Assembly: GCA_030015575.1 (NCBI GenBank)
Contig: CM057337.1
Location: 380,827,582 to 380,891,581, forward strand
DNA from: Agapanthus africanus
Lineage: Eukaryota; Streptophyta; Magnoliopsida; Asparagales; Amaryllidaceae
Direction of reading: 5' to 3'
Length of the DNA stretch: 64,000 nt
The notes under the pieces are model-generated. The model was not told where the DNA came from and searched no databases. It was given only the letters and a program-made list of their open reading frames with translations. Positions 1 through 12,056 of the stretch are shown here, piece by piece. Position 1 is the stretch's first letter. Each line of letters begins with the position of its first letter. The translations under genes were made by a program, and so were the position numbers.

Positions 1-180
1 CACTGTTCATTGAATAAAAATTGCACCGTAATTCTTAGAATTCCCTGATGAATTTTTTAAGCATTTTTAATATTGAAAAAACCCAGATTTTAGAAAAAGA
101 CCAGAGAGCACTTGGGTTTTAGGGTTTCGGGTTCGTTCGGGTTTCAAACGTCGTCTAGACTTCGCCTAAGGATCTAGCTA
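1..180 (-). mobile_element. Copia leader (primer-site end), truncated by window edge
   Basis: This stretch matches the part of the leader next to the primer site in element B (about 34252-34432) and in the second copy of this composite (about 4790-4943). It is non-coding. It lies on the internal side of the LTR that begins at 195, so another leader, and probably another unit, continues left of the window. It contains no credible ORF. Confidence 0.85.
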
Positions 181-193
181 GGCTCTGATACCA
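181..193 (-). other. Primer binding site (tRNA-iMet type), composite copy 1
   Basis: The minus strand reads TGGTATCAGAGCC one base after the LTR terminus at 195. This is the standard complement of the 3' end of initiator Met-tRNA used by plant copia elements. It shows that the LTR at 195-2390 acted as the 5' LTR of a unit extending left. Confidence 0.9.
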
Positions 194-194
194 C

Positions 195-2390
195 TGTAGG
201 GTTCCTAGGCACTCTAATGAAGTCTCACAAGGCATCAACCATGCCAATTTCAAAAATTATGGGTGCCGAGAAACCCTAATACGGATCGTTGACTAGAAGT
301 TTAGGCGAAAAGATAATCTAGTTAACTACTTAACTAAAAGTTAGGTGCTACAACTTTTGTAGATCCGGTTCTCCACTTCCTTAGCTCCACATGGGTGTCC
401 TCTCGCTGTCCATCATGAATCCCGAACTAAATCGTCGGCTTCATCGGAGAAACGGGCGAGCTAGGTCGTCGGCTTCGTGTCAAAGACGATCTACGTCGAG
501 GCATCACAAGTTCAAGCTCCGACTTCACAAAGTTGTGAAACTTGTGAAGAAAACACCCAAAACAACTTGGCAAGAGGTAGAGGGTGAAGAAATAGGAGGT
601 GGGTTCACTTTAGAATTGGATTTCTCTCACTAGAACTCAAGTTGCCATTGATGGCATCAAGGTTTCTATCTTGAAGAAGAAGGAGAAGATGAAGCTAGTT
701 TTATGATAAGTTCTTTAAAATGAAAAGAAAATTCATACTTATCATAATCTAACTAGGGTTAAGTGTAGAGAATAAACCATGGTCATTTGGAGAGTTAGGG
801 TTAAGCATGAGGACAAGAATGGTTGCAAAAGTCAAGGCTTCATGAAGCTTCAACTAATGACAAAAGAAAGACACCATTCTCTTTAAATCATTTCCAAATA
901 AATAAATGAATATGTAAAACCCTAATTATCAAATTAACCATGGTTTAATTCTACACATTTAACCAAATGATCAAGTATCATCAAACATGATACAAAAATG
1001 TGCACAAAAGCATATCACTTCTACAATCTGTATCAAGTGAGAAAAATCCGTTTAAAGTGAACCAATACTAGTTAATGTAAAGTAATATATAAAATATATA
1101 ATTATACATTAAATCATTAAATGAACACATGATTCAATGATCCGGTCATGTCGCACATAACCGACTAGAATCCAATGTATCGATTTATCGAATCAATGAT
1201 TCGATAACTAGGTCATATCGAATATAACCAATCGAAACATATATCGCGAGAATGAAATGCGGTATCACATACACGCATTATTCTCGGTCCTGCACATATA
1301 TCATATGCGCTCCTATTTCCTTTCGCTTGAGCCAGGAAACCTCTGTGTAGGACTCTAAAGACTCGTCAATACGCCGGTAGCAGATGATGATCATATCAAG
1401 CACCCACAAGCCGCAAGCGGTCTGCTAAACGTACCGGCCATCCGGGTATTGAGCGATCAGAAGATCGACGAGCTATCCCGCTCACACTCCCGTGAATCCA
1501 ACCAGTAACACTTACCGTACAGTCCGGTCTGTTCGTCTGATATGTCGCATATCAAGTCTAGGGGTGGTATACGTCAGACCCCAATAACCGATAAGTCGTG
1601 CCGATGTGAGGCTCATAACGGGTCGAGAAACTACTGGTAACACTTACCAGCAAATCTCTGATCAGCCCTGGCCAGGGACTTCCCTGATACGGCCAATCGA
1701 GCACAGCGCAACATCAATTCCCAATACCGGGAGAGACGAAACCCCTCCTATCGCTCATTGCCTCCATGTGACTCGGGACTGTACCCAAAGACCACCGTTT
1801 TGCACGCCCTCATGGACGTGGTAAGGTGGAGATCAAAGCACAGTGGGAATCACACAAGACTCTATGACGATCTCGGGTCTACAGACTAACCTGCACAAGT
1901 GTCACCTGAGAACTGCTATCTGACGTGAGGTATAATACCATCTGGGAGTTCTCGGCGAGTCCGTCCAGTATACCCAGTCTCCACTGAGCACCCGTATACC
2001 ATCTCTGATGTCAAACACCAACGGATATGGGATCATCCATCGCCCATCTCATGGGTCGAGAAGCGTATACGCTAGTCTACACTGGTATATCGATACCCCG
2101 TCTCGATATACCCACGACTAGGGACCTTGAAGGATGTACCTTTGGACTACCATGTCCCCACTAGTATGATCTGCATCATAGTCCAGGTAGTCAAGTACAC
2201 ATCCTAAGGGCTTACCAACATGTAACTATAAGACAGTATAAAGAGACAAGTGTACATGTTAAGATAAAGAGTAACCAGATAGCATACTATCATATCGAGC
2301 AAGAAAGTCATCTCTATATATGTCCAAGCATCCAATATAATATACATCATCTGTACAATACTGGCCTCTAGGGCATACATACAACTAACA
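195..2390 (-). repeat. Copia LTR A1 (2196 bp)
   Basis: The LTR has TG...CA termini: the plus strand starts TGTAGGGTTCC and ends ACAACTAACA, so the minus-strand sense start is TGTTAGTTG followed by ATGCCCTAGAGG, the Angela/BARE-type terminus. It is very similar to the LTR at 4958-7170 along its length. It carries the palindrome CCCTGGCCAGGG at 1666-1677 and a hairpin, CTGGTAA-CAC-TTACCAG, at 1634-1650. Short ORFs inside it (391-633 and 1606-1824) are not conserved as genes. Its right end joins leader sequence rather than a polypurine tract, which is abnormal for a 3' LTR. Confidence 0.93.
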
Positions 2391-2529
2391 ATTGCAATGT
2401 GTAAAACTCTCCCAAGAGTAACTCTTACTCGCAGTGGGTATCGGGATCCAACTATCTCATAGAAGGTATGCAATCTCATTGCAAATTTCAACACTTGAAA
2501 TTCCCGATAATGCTTTTGCCCCAAACGAT

Positions 2530-2735
2530 CTATGACCTTGACAAGGTCAACAAACCATAGACCGTAAGTTAAGTTCAACCCGTCATTTCTTGATTGAATT
2601 AAACCCACCCGCACGACCCTTGACAAGGTCAACAAGGCCGTACGACTACCCTAACTCAATCTGCATCATATGCATAAGCAGATAAATACTGGTTAGCTAC
2701 CGCACACTGCGCCTTGACAAGGTCAACAAACGCAG
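2530..2735 (-). other. Triple hairpin module in leader (A)
   Basis: Three hairpins lie at 2530-2560, 2611-2643 and 2707-2735. Each has the inner stem TTGAC/GTCAA around the loop CTT (sense strand). The outer stems are different: CTATG/CATAG, GTACGGCC/GGTCGTGC (with G-U pairs) and CTGCG/CGCAG. The other four leaders have the same three-hairpin layout with their own loop. The structure was inferred by eye from complementarity; a role in packaging, dimerisation or translation is speculation. Confidence 0.75.
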
Positions 2736-2879
2736 CACGAATACTAAACAGGACTTATCTGAAATGACGGAGCGCTACGACAGGTTTTTCTGAAAAACTA
2801 TTGCGTAATGAACTTGATATCGTTGTAGAATCAAATGAAGTTTTGAAATGGAGTGATTTTGAGGCTTTTCTAGTTTTGC

Positions 2880-3110
2880 TAAAGGGGTCACTCCCGGTGA
2901 AGGGATCGTCGGCCCTTTCCTCGTCGAATGAGGTGCTGGATATATCATATATATCACTGTGCAAAGCAGAAACTATAGAAGCAATCAAAAGTCAAACCGA
3001 GTGTGTAGCATCTGCCAGTTATTGCTAAAGGAGTCACTCCCGGTGAAGGGATCTCGGTCCTTTCCTCATCGAATAAGGTGCAGGATATATCACATATACC
3101 GCTATGCAAA
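2880..3110 (-). repeat. Tandem duplicated block in leader, period 146 bp
   Basis: The block centred on GTCACTCCCGGTGAAGGG occurs at about 2887 and again at about 3033, each followed by a CCTTTCCTC, GAATAAGGTGC and GGATAT context. The same two-copy arrangement occurs in B, D and E but not in C. Confidence 0.8.
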
Positions 3111-4712
3111 GCAAGAACTGTAGCTACCTGTTTTGTTTAAAATTTGATTCTACAACATCTTAGGTTTCTTTTCTTTCATTAATCACATTAATGAATTCCC
3201 ATCATTTAAATACCAAAACATCACAGATAAATACGACGTGCACTTATGCCATCCGCATTCGCCTCGACGTCCCCTCGTGCACCGTTAGGTTAGGTAACTA
3301 ACGACAGAGCACGGCAGGGCTAGTGCGGGTGCAAAACATAAGTAACGTCTATATAATATATCATATATACTGTATAGAGTATCTATCACAGAACATCACA
3401 TGATCACATCACAGATATCGCAACAGAAGAAACATATGAAACATTGGATATACTAGGACGTCCGTGTTTTCAATACGAGCCAGTATAAATCACGGATTCC
3501 ACGGTCGTGATGAATAGCCAATCCCACACCCCTAGACCCCTACGAGAGCGGCAAGCAACCCTACCAATTCTAGGGTTAGGAGACCCGGACTCGACTCCTC
3601 GAGATGGTCTCCCACTGGACCCTAGAACCCGGTTACTTGTGCTCCCCTCCTTGGGTCTATCCTAGTGCAGAAAAGTAAATATTATACAAAAGGTGACAAC
3701 TTACGCAACCTGGAAGTGCCCCAATAAAAGAATATTACATACAAGTTTTTACATGAATGAAAATGAAAAACACTTATCTCACATAAAAAAAAACCCCGGC
3801 TATTCAAACACGACAATCCAATATAACATATCCAGCAACACATAACATCACATGTCATCAACGTAAGTAAATATGCGCATCCCAATTGTCGTTGACATAT
3901 AGCAACGAAACCGGCGATATCACATATTATACTTACGGTCACAGAAAAGAAAGTGTAAAACTACAACAGTTGGAATCCGCAACCTCTTTAGACATCGCAT
4001 GCCTAATCAAATGAAATACTTGGACATCTAATGTCTAACAATTATAAACCCCGCATTTTAGTCCCATTATCGAAAACTCTTTTCAATATCAAATGAGACT
4101 AAACCGCTAGATTTATAACATTCATTCAGTTATCTCATAACTGTTTGCGAATTCCAATTATTGTATCCCATTCCGGATAAATAGAAAATATTAAACTTTC
4201 CGATCAAACATTCGAACACACAAGTTTTCCCGAAACCGATCAACACATGAGACAAGTTCAAAGACATTCACTTCATGACTCAGTACCAACGGTCCAGCCG
4301 TAGAAGGGTCAAGCCAACGCCTCACATATGGCACGCCGTACTGCCCCAAACCCTAAGATTCAAAGGGCAGTTCAAGACGGTCACATAATCGAGTTAAGGT
4401 TTGTTGTCTTCTAGAGGGACCATCGTTTTACTTGCACTACTCAGAATGTCCTTAAACCACAGAAAGATCCAACACTTGGAAATTTTCCGGCAGGGGAAAA
4501 GTTGGGTATTTATATCCGGTCGAACTTTTTAATATATTCAAAAATTATCCGGAAAACCACGCAGACAAAATTTGATAATCCGATCGAATCTTTGATTCCT
4601 AATACAACCCCAGAATACTCATCTGTAGAGTCACAATAAAAATACCCAGAAAATATAGCATTAAATTATATGAGTTACTGTGCAGAAATCATCAGACAAG
4701 GGAACAGTACGG

Positions 4713-4757
4713 CCGCGGAACCGCCGCATATGCCTAGCATGTACCGCGGTTCCGCGG
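4713..4757. other. GC-rich perfect hairpin near primer site (A)
   Basis: The 12-bp arms CCGCGGAACCGC (4713-4724) and GCGGTTCCGCGG (4746-4757) are perfect complements around a 21-nt loop containing GCATATGC. It sits about 190 bp inside the primer site. Equivalent hairpins occur in B (34205-34241) and D (41653-41693). Confidence 0.85.
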
Positions 4758-4943
4758 TGGAAAAATCGATTTAGGCCCTCGTATTTCACAGTAATTCAAA
4801 TAAGACCCTGCTTATTTTTCTGCATATTTTTAATTGACAAAAATCCAAATTTTCAGAAAATTTCCAGAGAGCATTTTGGATTTTAGGGTTTCGGTTCGAT
4901 CGGGTTTCAAATGTCGTCTACACTTCGCCTAAGGCTCTAGCTA

Positions 4944-4956
4944 GGCTCTGATACCA
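4944..4956 (-). other. Primer binding site, composite copy 2
   Basis: The minus strand reads TGGTATCAGAGCC, one base from the LTR start at 4958. Same type as the site at 181-193. Confidence 0.92.
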
Positions 4957-4957
4957 C

Positions 4958-7170
4958 TGTAGGGTTCCTAGGCACGCAAATGAGGTCTCACAAGGCATTA
5001 ACCATGCCAATTTCAAATTTTATGGGTGCCGAGAAACCCTAATACGGATCGTCGACTAGAATTCTAGGCGAAACATTAAACAAGTTAACGATTTAACTAA
5101 AGGAGAGAGGCTACAACCTTTTTAGATCCGTTTCTCCACTTCCTTAGCTCCACGTAGGTGTCCTCTCGCTGTCCATCTCGAATCCCGAACTCAATTGTCG
5201 GCTTCATCGGAGAAATGGGCGAGCTAGGTCGTCGGCTTCGTGCCGAAGATGATCTACGTCGAGGCATCACAAGTTCAAGCTCCAACTTCACCAAGTTGTG
5301 AAACTTATGAAGAAAACACCCAAAACCACTTGGCAAGAGGTAGAGGATGAAGAAATAGGAGGTGGATTCACTTTAGAATTGGATTTCTCACTCTTTAGCT
5401 CAAGGTGCCATTAATTGTGTCAAGCTTTTTCTTTTAAGAAGAAGAAGAAGATGAAGATAGAATATGATAAGTCTTGGATTTAAAATGAAAATAAATCAAT
5501 ACTTATCATAAGCTAACCATGGTAAAGTGTAGAGAATGAACTAGGGTTAGTTCAAATGGTTAGGGTTAAGCATGAGACAAGAATGGTTACAAAGTCAAAA
5601 CTTCATGAAGCTTCAACTAGAAACAAAGAAAGCCACCATTTTTATCATAATCTTTTCAAAATAAATAAAGAAATAAATAAATGAAAAAGCAAAACCCTAA
5701 TCATCAACTTAACCATGGTTTAATTCTTTACACTTAACCAAATGAGCAAGTATCATCAAACATGATACAAACATGTGCACAAAAGTATATCACATATACA
5801 ATTTGCACATCGAGTGAGAAAAATCATTTAAAGTGAACCAATACTAGTTAATGCAAAGTAATATATCAAATATATAATTATACATTAAATCATTAAATCA
5901 ACACTTGATTTAACGATCCGGTCATATCGCATATAACCGACCAGTATCCTATGTATCGGCTTATCGAATCAATCCTTGATTCGATATCTAGGTTATATCA
6001 CAAATAACCAATCGATACATTCATCGCGAGAATGGAATACGGTATCACATACACGCATTATTCTCGGTCCTGCACATATCTTATATGCGCTCCTATTTCG
6101 TTTCGCTTGAGCCAGGAAACCTCTGTGTAGGACTCTAAAGACTCGTCAATACGCCGGTAGCAGATGATGATCATATCAAGCACCTACAAGCCGCAAGCGG
6201 TCTGCTAAACGTAACGGCCATCCGGGTATTGAGCGATCAAAAGATCGACGAGCTAGCCCGCTCACACTCCTGTGAATCCAACCAGTAACACTTACCGTAC
6301 AGTCCGGTCTGTTCGTCTGATATGTCGCATATCAAGTCTAGGGGTGGTAAACGTCAGACCCCAATAACCGATAAGTCGTGCTGATGTGAGGCTCATAACG
6401 GGTCGAGAAACTACTGGTAACACTTACCAGCAAATCTCTGATCAGCCCTGGCCAGGGACTTCCCTGTTACGGCCAATCGAGCACAGCGCAACATCAACCC
6501 CCAATACCGGGAGAGAAGAAACCCCTCCTATCGCTCACTGCCTCCATGTGACTCGGGACTGTACCCAAAGACCACCGTTTTGCACGCCCTCATAGACGTG
6601 GTAAGGTGGAGATCAAAGCACAGTGGGAATCACACAAGACTCTATGACGATCTCGGGTCTACAGACTAACCTGCACAAGTGTCACCTGAGAACTGCCTTC
6701 TGACGTGAGGTATAATACCATCTTGGAGTTCTCGGCGAGTCCGTCCAGTGTACTCAGTCTCCACTGAGCACCCGTACACCATCTCTGATGTCAAACACCA
6801 ATGGATATGGGATCATTCATCGCCCATCTCATGGGTCGAGAAGCGTATACGCTAGTCTACACTGGTATATCGATGCCCGTCTCGATACACCCACGACTAG
6901 GGACCTTGAAGGATGTACTTATGGACTACCATGTCCCCACTAGTATGATCCGCATCACAGTCCAGGTTGTCAAGTACACATCTTAAGGGCTTTACCAACA
7001 TGTAACTACAAGACAGTTTAAAGAGAATAGGGTACATGTTAAGATAAAGAGTAACCAGATAGCATACTATCATATCGAGCAAGAAAGTCATCTCTATATA
7101 TGTCCAAGCATCCAATATAATATACATCATCTGTACAATACTGGCCTCTAGGGCATACATACAACTAACA
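4958..7170 (-). repeat. Copia LTR A2 (2213 bp), 5' LTR of composite
   Basis: The LTR starts TGTAGGGTTCC and ends ACAACTAACA on the plus strand. It closely matches LTR A1 with scattered substitutions and small indels. The palindrome CCCTGGCCAGGG is at 6446-6457. The flank begins ATATC (7171-7175), the candidate target duplication; the partner copy would be left of the window. It lies inside the plus-strand gypsy LTR G2, whose upstream part is not visible. Confidence 0.93.
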
Positions 7171-10100
7171 ATATCTACGGGGGAAGTCGGGTGGATGGCG
7201 TATAGCACCCCTGCAAACTTTGATGGAAACCGATTTTTATATTGAATATGGTTAAGGAAACCTGTAATAGAAAACTATAGATAGAGTTAAAAGATAGTTA
7301 GAGAAACTATATTAGAAACTAAAGGATAAGTAGAAGTGATATGATATGACTAATATGTGATGACGAGATTTGAGGATGATGTTTGATGATATTGTCGTTT
7401 AAGGCACAATAGGACTAGATAACCGACATAGATGTGTCAACCGAACCAAACCTATTTCAAACTGAAGAATCGTATGCATCTTTTAAACAGATACCTTGAG
7501 GGACGTTATGGATTTTGAAATGATATATTTTCCTTAAAACACCGTAGCCTTTACTTTCAAAACTACGATTTGCATTTTCTAAAACCGATTGTATGGTTCG
7601 GGTGTGTATGTTAAATTAGATACGTATGTTTATAGTAAAGGCAGAATATAATTGTAAATTGACCTTATGTGAGATATAGATGCGATGAAAAGAGAATACG
7701 ATTTGGTATGCGATATGATGATATGTTGGTATACGGATGCGAGTCGATTGAGAGGATTGATTCCTTGCCGGTCCCCTGATATGAGATTGTTACGGATGTG
7801 ACTTGGGACATAGGTATATGGATATATATGTGTATACATCTGATGAATCATGAATGATAGGCCGTACGTGACATTAGGCCGTGCCCTCACTGTCATATAG
7901 GTTGATAGGATCCCTATTGGTTTAATGCCGCTGTATGATTATTTTACATACGTGATGAGTTTGACTTGATGATTGATCCATACCCTTGACTAGGGGATGC
8001 GGTACGATGGATTATACCGTACGTGATGTCGTGAGGCTAGATGCCGATGGTTAGATTCACCGGCTCGGTCATGTTAGATACGTTTACCTATCAGCATTTG
8101 CATATGATTTACCTTATACTGCATTTATGTTATTCTCATTGCATTGCATATACCTGTGCTATTACACATACACCATTATCGATGATGTGTATGTTACACA
8201 TACACAGATTTACCGGCTCACACACTTCATTATCGATAATTTCCATGTCACTACACAGTAGAACTGCTGCATCAGGATATGGCTCCTTGCATGATATACT
8301 TGCTATAGCAACATATTGTACACCCATACTTGCGGACATACACATTTGTATGTACATACTTGCATACATACATATTGTACACCCATACTTGCGGACATAC
8401 ACATTTGTACGTCCATACTTGCATACATACATATTGCACACACTTACTTACGGACATACACATTTGTACGTCCATACTTGGGTACATACATATTGTACAC
8501 CCATACTTGCGGACATACACATTTGTACGTCCATACTTGCGTACATACACATATGCACCTCTATACGATATTGCATTCGATTTTGGAAATTTAGAAACCA
8601 CATGATATATTTTAAAACTGGATTCATTTAAATGAGCGGTTTTCCCTCGATATGTGCATATTACTATTCCATGTTGCATGATATACGGATATGCTTACAT
8701 TTCTGTTATATGTCACATGCGTCATGCTTTACACTTATACGCATTGAGATATGTTGTTTTCATGAGATTTCTGGATTTGAGAACCGCGGTCATTTTAAAA
8801 GAAAGTATGTATTGTTTTAAAAACCCGGTTTCTCTTGATATGATATTTCAGTGCGTCCACCATGCGTTTTCTCGGTTCTGAGATACGTGAAATGTGGAAC
8901 CCGATTCGAGGAGTTGGATGATCCGTTTGCGGGTTCATTATGGACCTAGTACGGTACCCCGGGGCGAGAAGATCGTAGGGATGACGATGAGCCTGGTAGA
9001 GGGACTACTACCTACCGGTGATTGGTTGGTCCTGGCATTTATCCGGAGGATACCGACCGGGTCGAGAGATGGATATTGGGATGACCCGTCTGCCGGAGCC
9101 CCCGGGCCGATCCCGCAGACGGTGCCCGAGGGCTGATCCGGACTGACGGAGCCCGAGATATGAGGATTTACGTGTCGATGCTGGACACAGGTTTCATGAT
9201 GTTTCGAGTGTCGAAGCTGGGCATTCAAGTTCTATGATTTTGATGTGTCGGTAGGGACACACGTTGATTTATATTCTCATACTTTCATGCATCTTCTTTT
9301 ATGATATTTACATGCATGATATTGTTGTGTCATTGGTTGACACGTGGACGGGATCCACATGCATACATACACCGATGATATGGTTGGACGAGACCCACAT
9401 GCATACAGACATTGATTATATTGTTGGATGATATCCACATGTTGATTGACATTGATATTAGAGTTGGCACATATACAGATACGGTCACCCTAGATATCAT
9501 AGTATTACCTTCATAATATACTTGTCCTCGGAGTCGTTGTTTATTAGATTTCTAGCTGTAGGTGTTTTTCTATTCACGAGTTGGCAACTCACCCCCGTTG
9601 TGCCACAGTTCTAGCAGGTTGACCGCATGGACCCGGAGCGGCATCGCTGGCACATAATTTTTTTTGGGTGTTTTGCATTGGTAGGTGGGACATTTGTATC
9701 GTATCGACTCTTGTATTTATATTTCAAATTGTATCTAGTCAACTCCATCAATCAAACTAGTATTTGTATAAGTAATGAGATTTAGTGAGACTTGTGGTTG
9801 CGAGACTTAGAGCGGGGGGTATTTCGCTACTTGCGGTTTTTGATGTCTTGTTTTTCTTTATCTTTTGTATTGAACTTCGCCGTTGGGCGTCGTATACTTA
9901 TATTTATGCTTTGCTTGGTTGTGGATCCGCCGTTTGGTGAAGTGCTAGCTCCCGCTTGGGGATGCCTTTTATATTATCATGTATTATGGTTTTGGATCAA
10001 AATATATAAAGGAGGTGCTGCCCAAATTTTTACAAGACGAAACATGTTTTCAACTAGTAAGATAAACTTGCATTTTTCATGTTCCACTATTTATGCTTGT

Positions 10101-10266
10101 AAGAAAAACTTTTGATTTCATTATACCCTTATTTCAAAACTTCACCTCCTTTATTTTTTTAAAAAAGGTTTAGATTTCTGGGTTTCAGCTTACTTGAATT
10201 ACGTTATGTCTTTGGACGTAGCGTGATTTAAGTGCTGGTCACAAGCTAATATTTCGGGTCGTGACA
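7171..10266 (+). repeat. Gypsy LTR G2, plus strand, 3' part
   Basis: The region is the reverse complement of the G1 LTR segments around 26149-26421 and 36669-38912. It ends precisely at the LTR terminus ...TCGGGTCGTGACA at 10266. The expected start (TGTAACAT...) lies to the left, beyond the A composite. No primer site follows 10266; opposite-strand gypsy LTR sequence does, so this is best read as the 3' LTR of a plus-strand element inserted into the 3' LTR of G1. It holds a 59-bp tandem array and no credible gene. Confidence 0.8.
8311..8567 (+). repeat. 59-bp tandem repeat, about 4.4 copies
   Basis: The motif GCGGACATACACATTTGTA recurs at 8332, 8391, 8450 (one mismatch) and 8509, an exact 59-bp spacing. 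Units also share TACTTGCATACATACATATT and a TGTACACCCATA segment. The array is absent from the corresponding part of the G1 LTR (about 37980-38050, reverse complement), so it expanded after the two LTRs diverged. It lacks stops in several frames on both strands, which produces spurious overlapping ORFs. Confidence 0.93.
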
Positions 10267-12043
10267 TTTATATATTTACATTCTACCTTATACATCAAAT
10301 GTCAAGCTACTCAAAAACTCATACATATTCTAGTGCAACTACATATCTATAAGTCGTGATTGACATTCACTTTTCATATCCGTAAAGCTTTCATCTCATA
10401 TCCCAATATATATTCAATCACTCATATCTTCTCTAACTATCTCTTTTTAACCATATCCCTAGTTTCAAATATAGGTTTCTACGACCGTATCATATAAATC
10501 GGTTTCCATCAAAAAGGTTGCGGGGTGCTATACGCCATCAACCCGACATCCCCCGTAGATATAGATCTACTCGCCTTGATCCTTGCTTGCCGAAGTCGAT
10601 GACGCCATGCTCCGTCATCTCGAAATCTACGCGAAGGTACCTACAATATCAACACATATCGCAATACCATTAAAATCGAGTTTGGAAAACGAATACGGCA
10701 TACAGGGCACTCATAGCTTAGAACCTATGGCCTACGCATGCAAAAACGACCAAACAACCCGCATCATTGATGTACAAACATCCAACGACCCAATACAATA
10801 TCAAACACTAAAACCACGCATTCAAAATATGGAAAACATATCCAAAAATCACACCAATGTGCTCCCAGATTTTGACTCAGGTCGATTGGAGCTAAACTAG
10901 CAAGTATAGGGTGTTGTATATGAAGTGAGTGAGCTACTGTACCAATTCCAGCCCCAAAAACCACCAAGTGGCCGGCCACAATGCTATAAAATCCGGCCAC
11001 CTCGGCCAAGTGATGAGGGAACGGGCTCGTACTTGCAGGGTGGCTTCCTATTGGTCCCACTAAGTCTCTGGTATTGTTTGTTTCTCTCAGAAACTCTGCG
11101 GGTCGCTCCAGATTCCCTGTAAGCCACTCAAATGCCACAAAACCAACATGGGTGAATTCCTAAATCCGTATTCTTTGTTCTAGGTCCAGAAATTGATCTC
11201 TAGGGTATTGTACACCCTCACTACAGATCATAAGTCCACAAGTCACCCAAACCCTTATTTTGAAATTTCTAAACCTCGCATAACCAAATCAAATTATCTT
11301 CTAACTAACCTAGGATACAAAGAAACTAAAACTAAGCTAAATGGAAGAAGTTATACCTCACTTGGGCAACTCAAGAAAAACCATAGCTTCCCAAAAACTT
11401 CAAAATCCAACTTTACTTGGTCCAAAGTGATGAGGATGAGGTGGGGATCATTTTTAATGAAAGGAGTTTAGGGTTTTGATGAAAGTTTGGAGATGGATCA
11501 TGGTGTTGAAGGTGGAGGGAGATGAGGAGGATGAAGATGAATTAAAATGATGGGGGATGAGGAATTGGCAGCCCCATCTCTTTCTATCTCTTCTTCTCAC
11601 TCTCTCTCAATTATCACATGTCACATGTGGTCCCCCCTCTCTCTCCCCCCATAATAATTCATTCCCTTCTTTTTTTCTTCTCTCTTTTTGAAACCAAATA
11701 TCAAAAAAAAACCAATGAAATAGCATGCAACAAAAATGCAACATATCATGGTGCACTAGCCAAGGAAAAACTATAGAAACATGGATTTGGCTTAATCGCG
11801 ATTAGCAGTGCACTAATCGGTTTTTATTCAAACTGCGTATAATTAATAATAAAAATGCCAAATCCAATAAATATATTTTTAATTGAATAAATCATTTTAA
11901 TCTCCAATTATTTCACAAATATTGGTATATATTTATACCGTTTTACGAAAACATCAATTTCGCAAATCGTGTAGTTTTCGCGAAATATATTATTTTAATA
12001 TTAAATTCCAAAAATAATATTTTATATTTTCTGATATGTTAAA
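10267..12043 (-). repeat. G1 3' LTR, partial
   Basis: It is colinear with 38620-39332 plus 49275-50341, the two halves of the G1 5' LTR around element D. The terminus reads ATGTTAAA where the other LTR has ATGTTACA, so its sense-strand TGT start is mutated. ORFs 10583-10900 and 10764-11138 fall in LTR sequence repeated at 38933-39259 and are not credible genes. Confidence 0.85.
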
Positions 12044-12056
12044 ATATTCCCCCATT
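12044..12056 (-). other. Candidate polypurine tract of G1
   Basis: The minus strand reads AATGGGGGAATAT immediately before the LTR, in the right place and orientation for plus-strand priming of a minus-strand LTR element. Confidence 0.55.

Larger units (their letters stand above)
2391..4943 (-). mobile_element. Copia internal remnant: leader only, gag-pol deleted
   Basis: The region aligns with the leader of element B from about 31735 to 34432. It contains the triple hairpins, the duplicated block, a conserved stretch at about 3237-3350 and the GC-rich hairpin near the primer site. Everything from the polypurine tract through gag is missing. The junction is LTR end ...AACTAACA joined directly to ATTGCAATG; the equivalent leader in B reads AATTGTAATG, so there is a few-base microhomology at the breakpoint. 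It lacks the 280-bp GC-rich cassette found in B and E. No protein-coding capacity remains. Confidence 0.88.

Noticed and set aside
181..193. Possible tRNA gene from the TGGTATCAGAGCC matches
   Set aside because: Only the 13-nt primer complement is present; there is no cloverleaf, and every match abuts an LTR terminus.
391..633. 80-codon ORF in LTR A1
   Set aside because: It lies in the LTR and is not preserved in LTR A2 or in the B LTRs, so it is chance.
8136..8679. Overlapping ORFs of 91-196 codons on both strands
   Set aside because: They run through the 59-bp tandem array, whose unit happens to lack stops in several frames; composition is repetitive and no start context or domain supports a gene.
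10764..11138. 124-codon minus-strand ORF
   Set aside because: It falls in gypsy LTR sequence, overlaps another ORF on the opposite strand, and is split by element D in the other LTR copy; no domain recognised.
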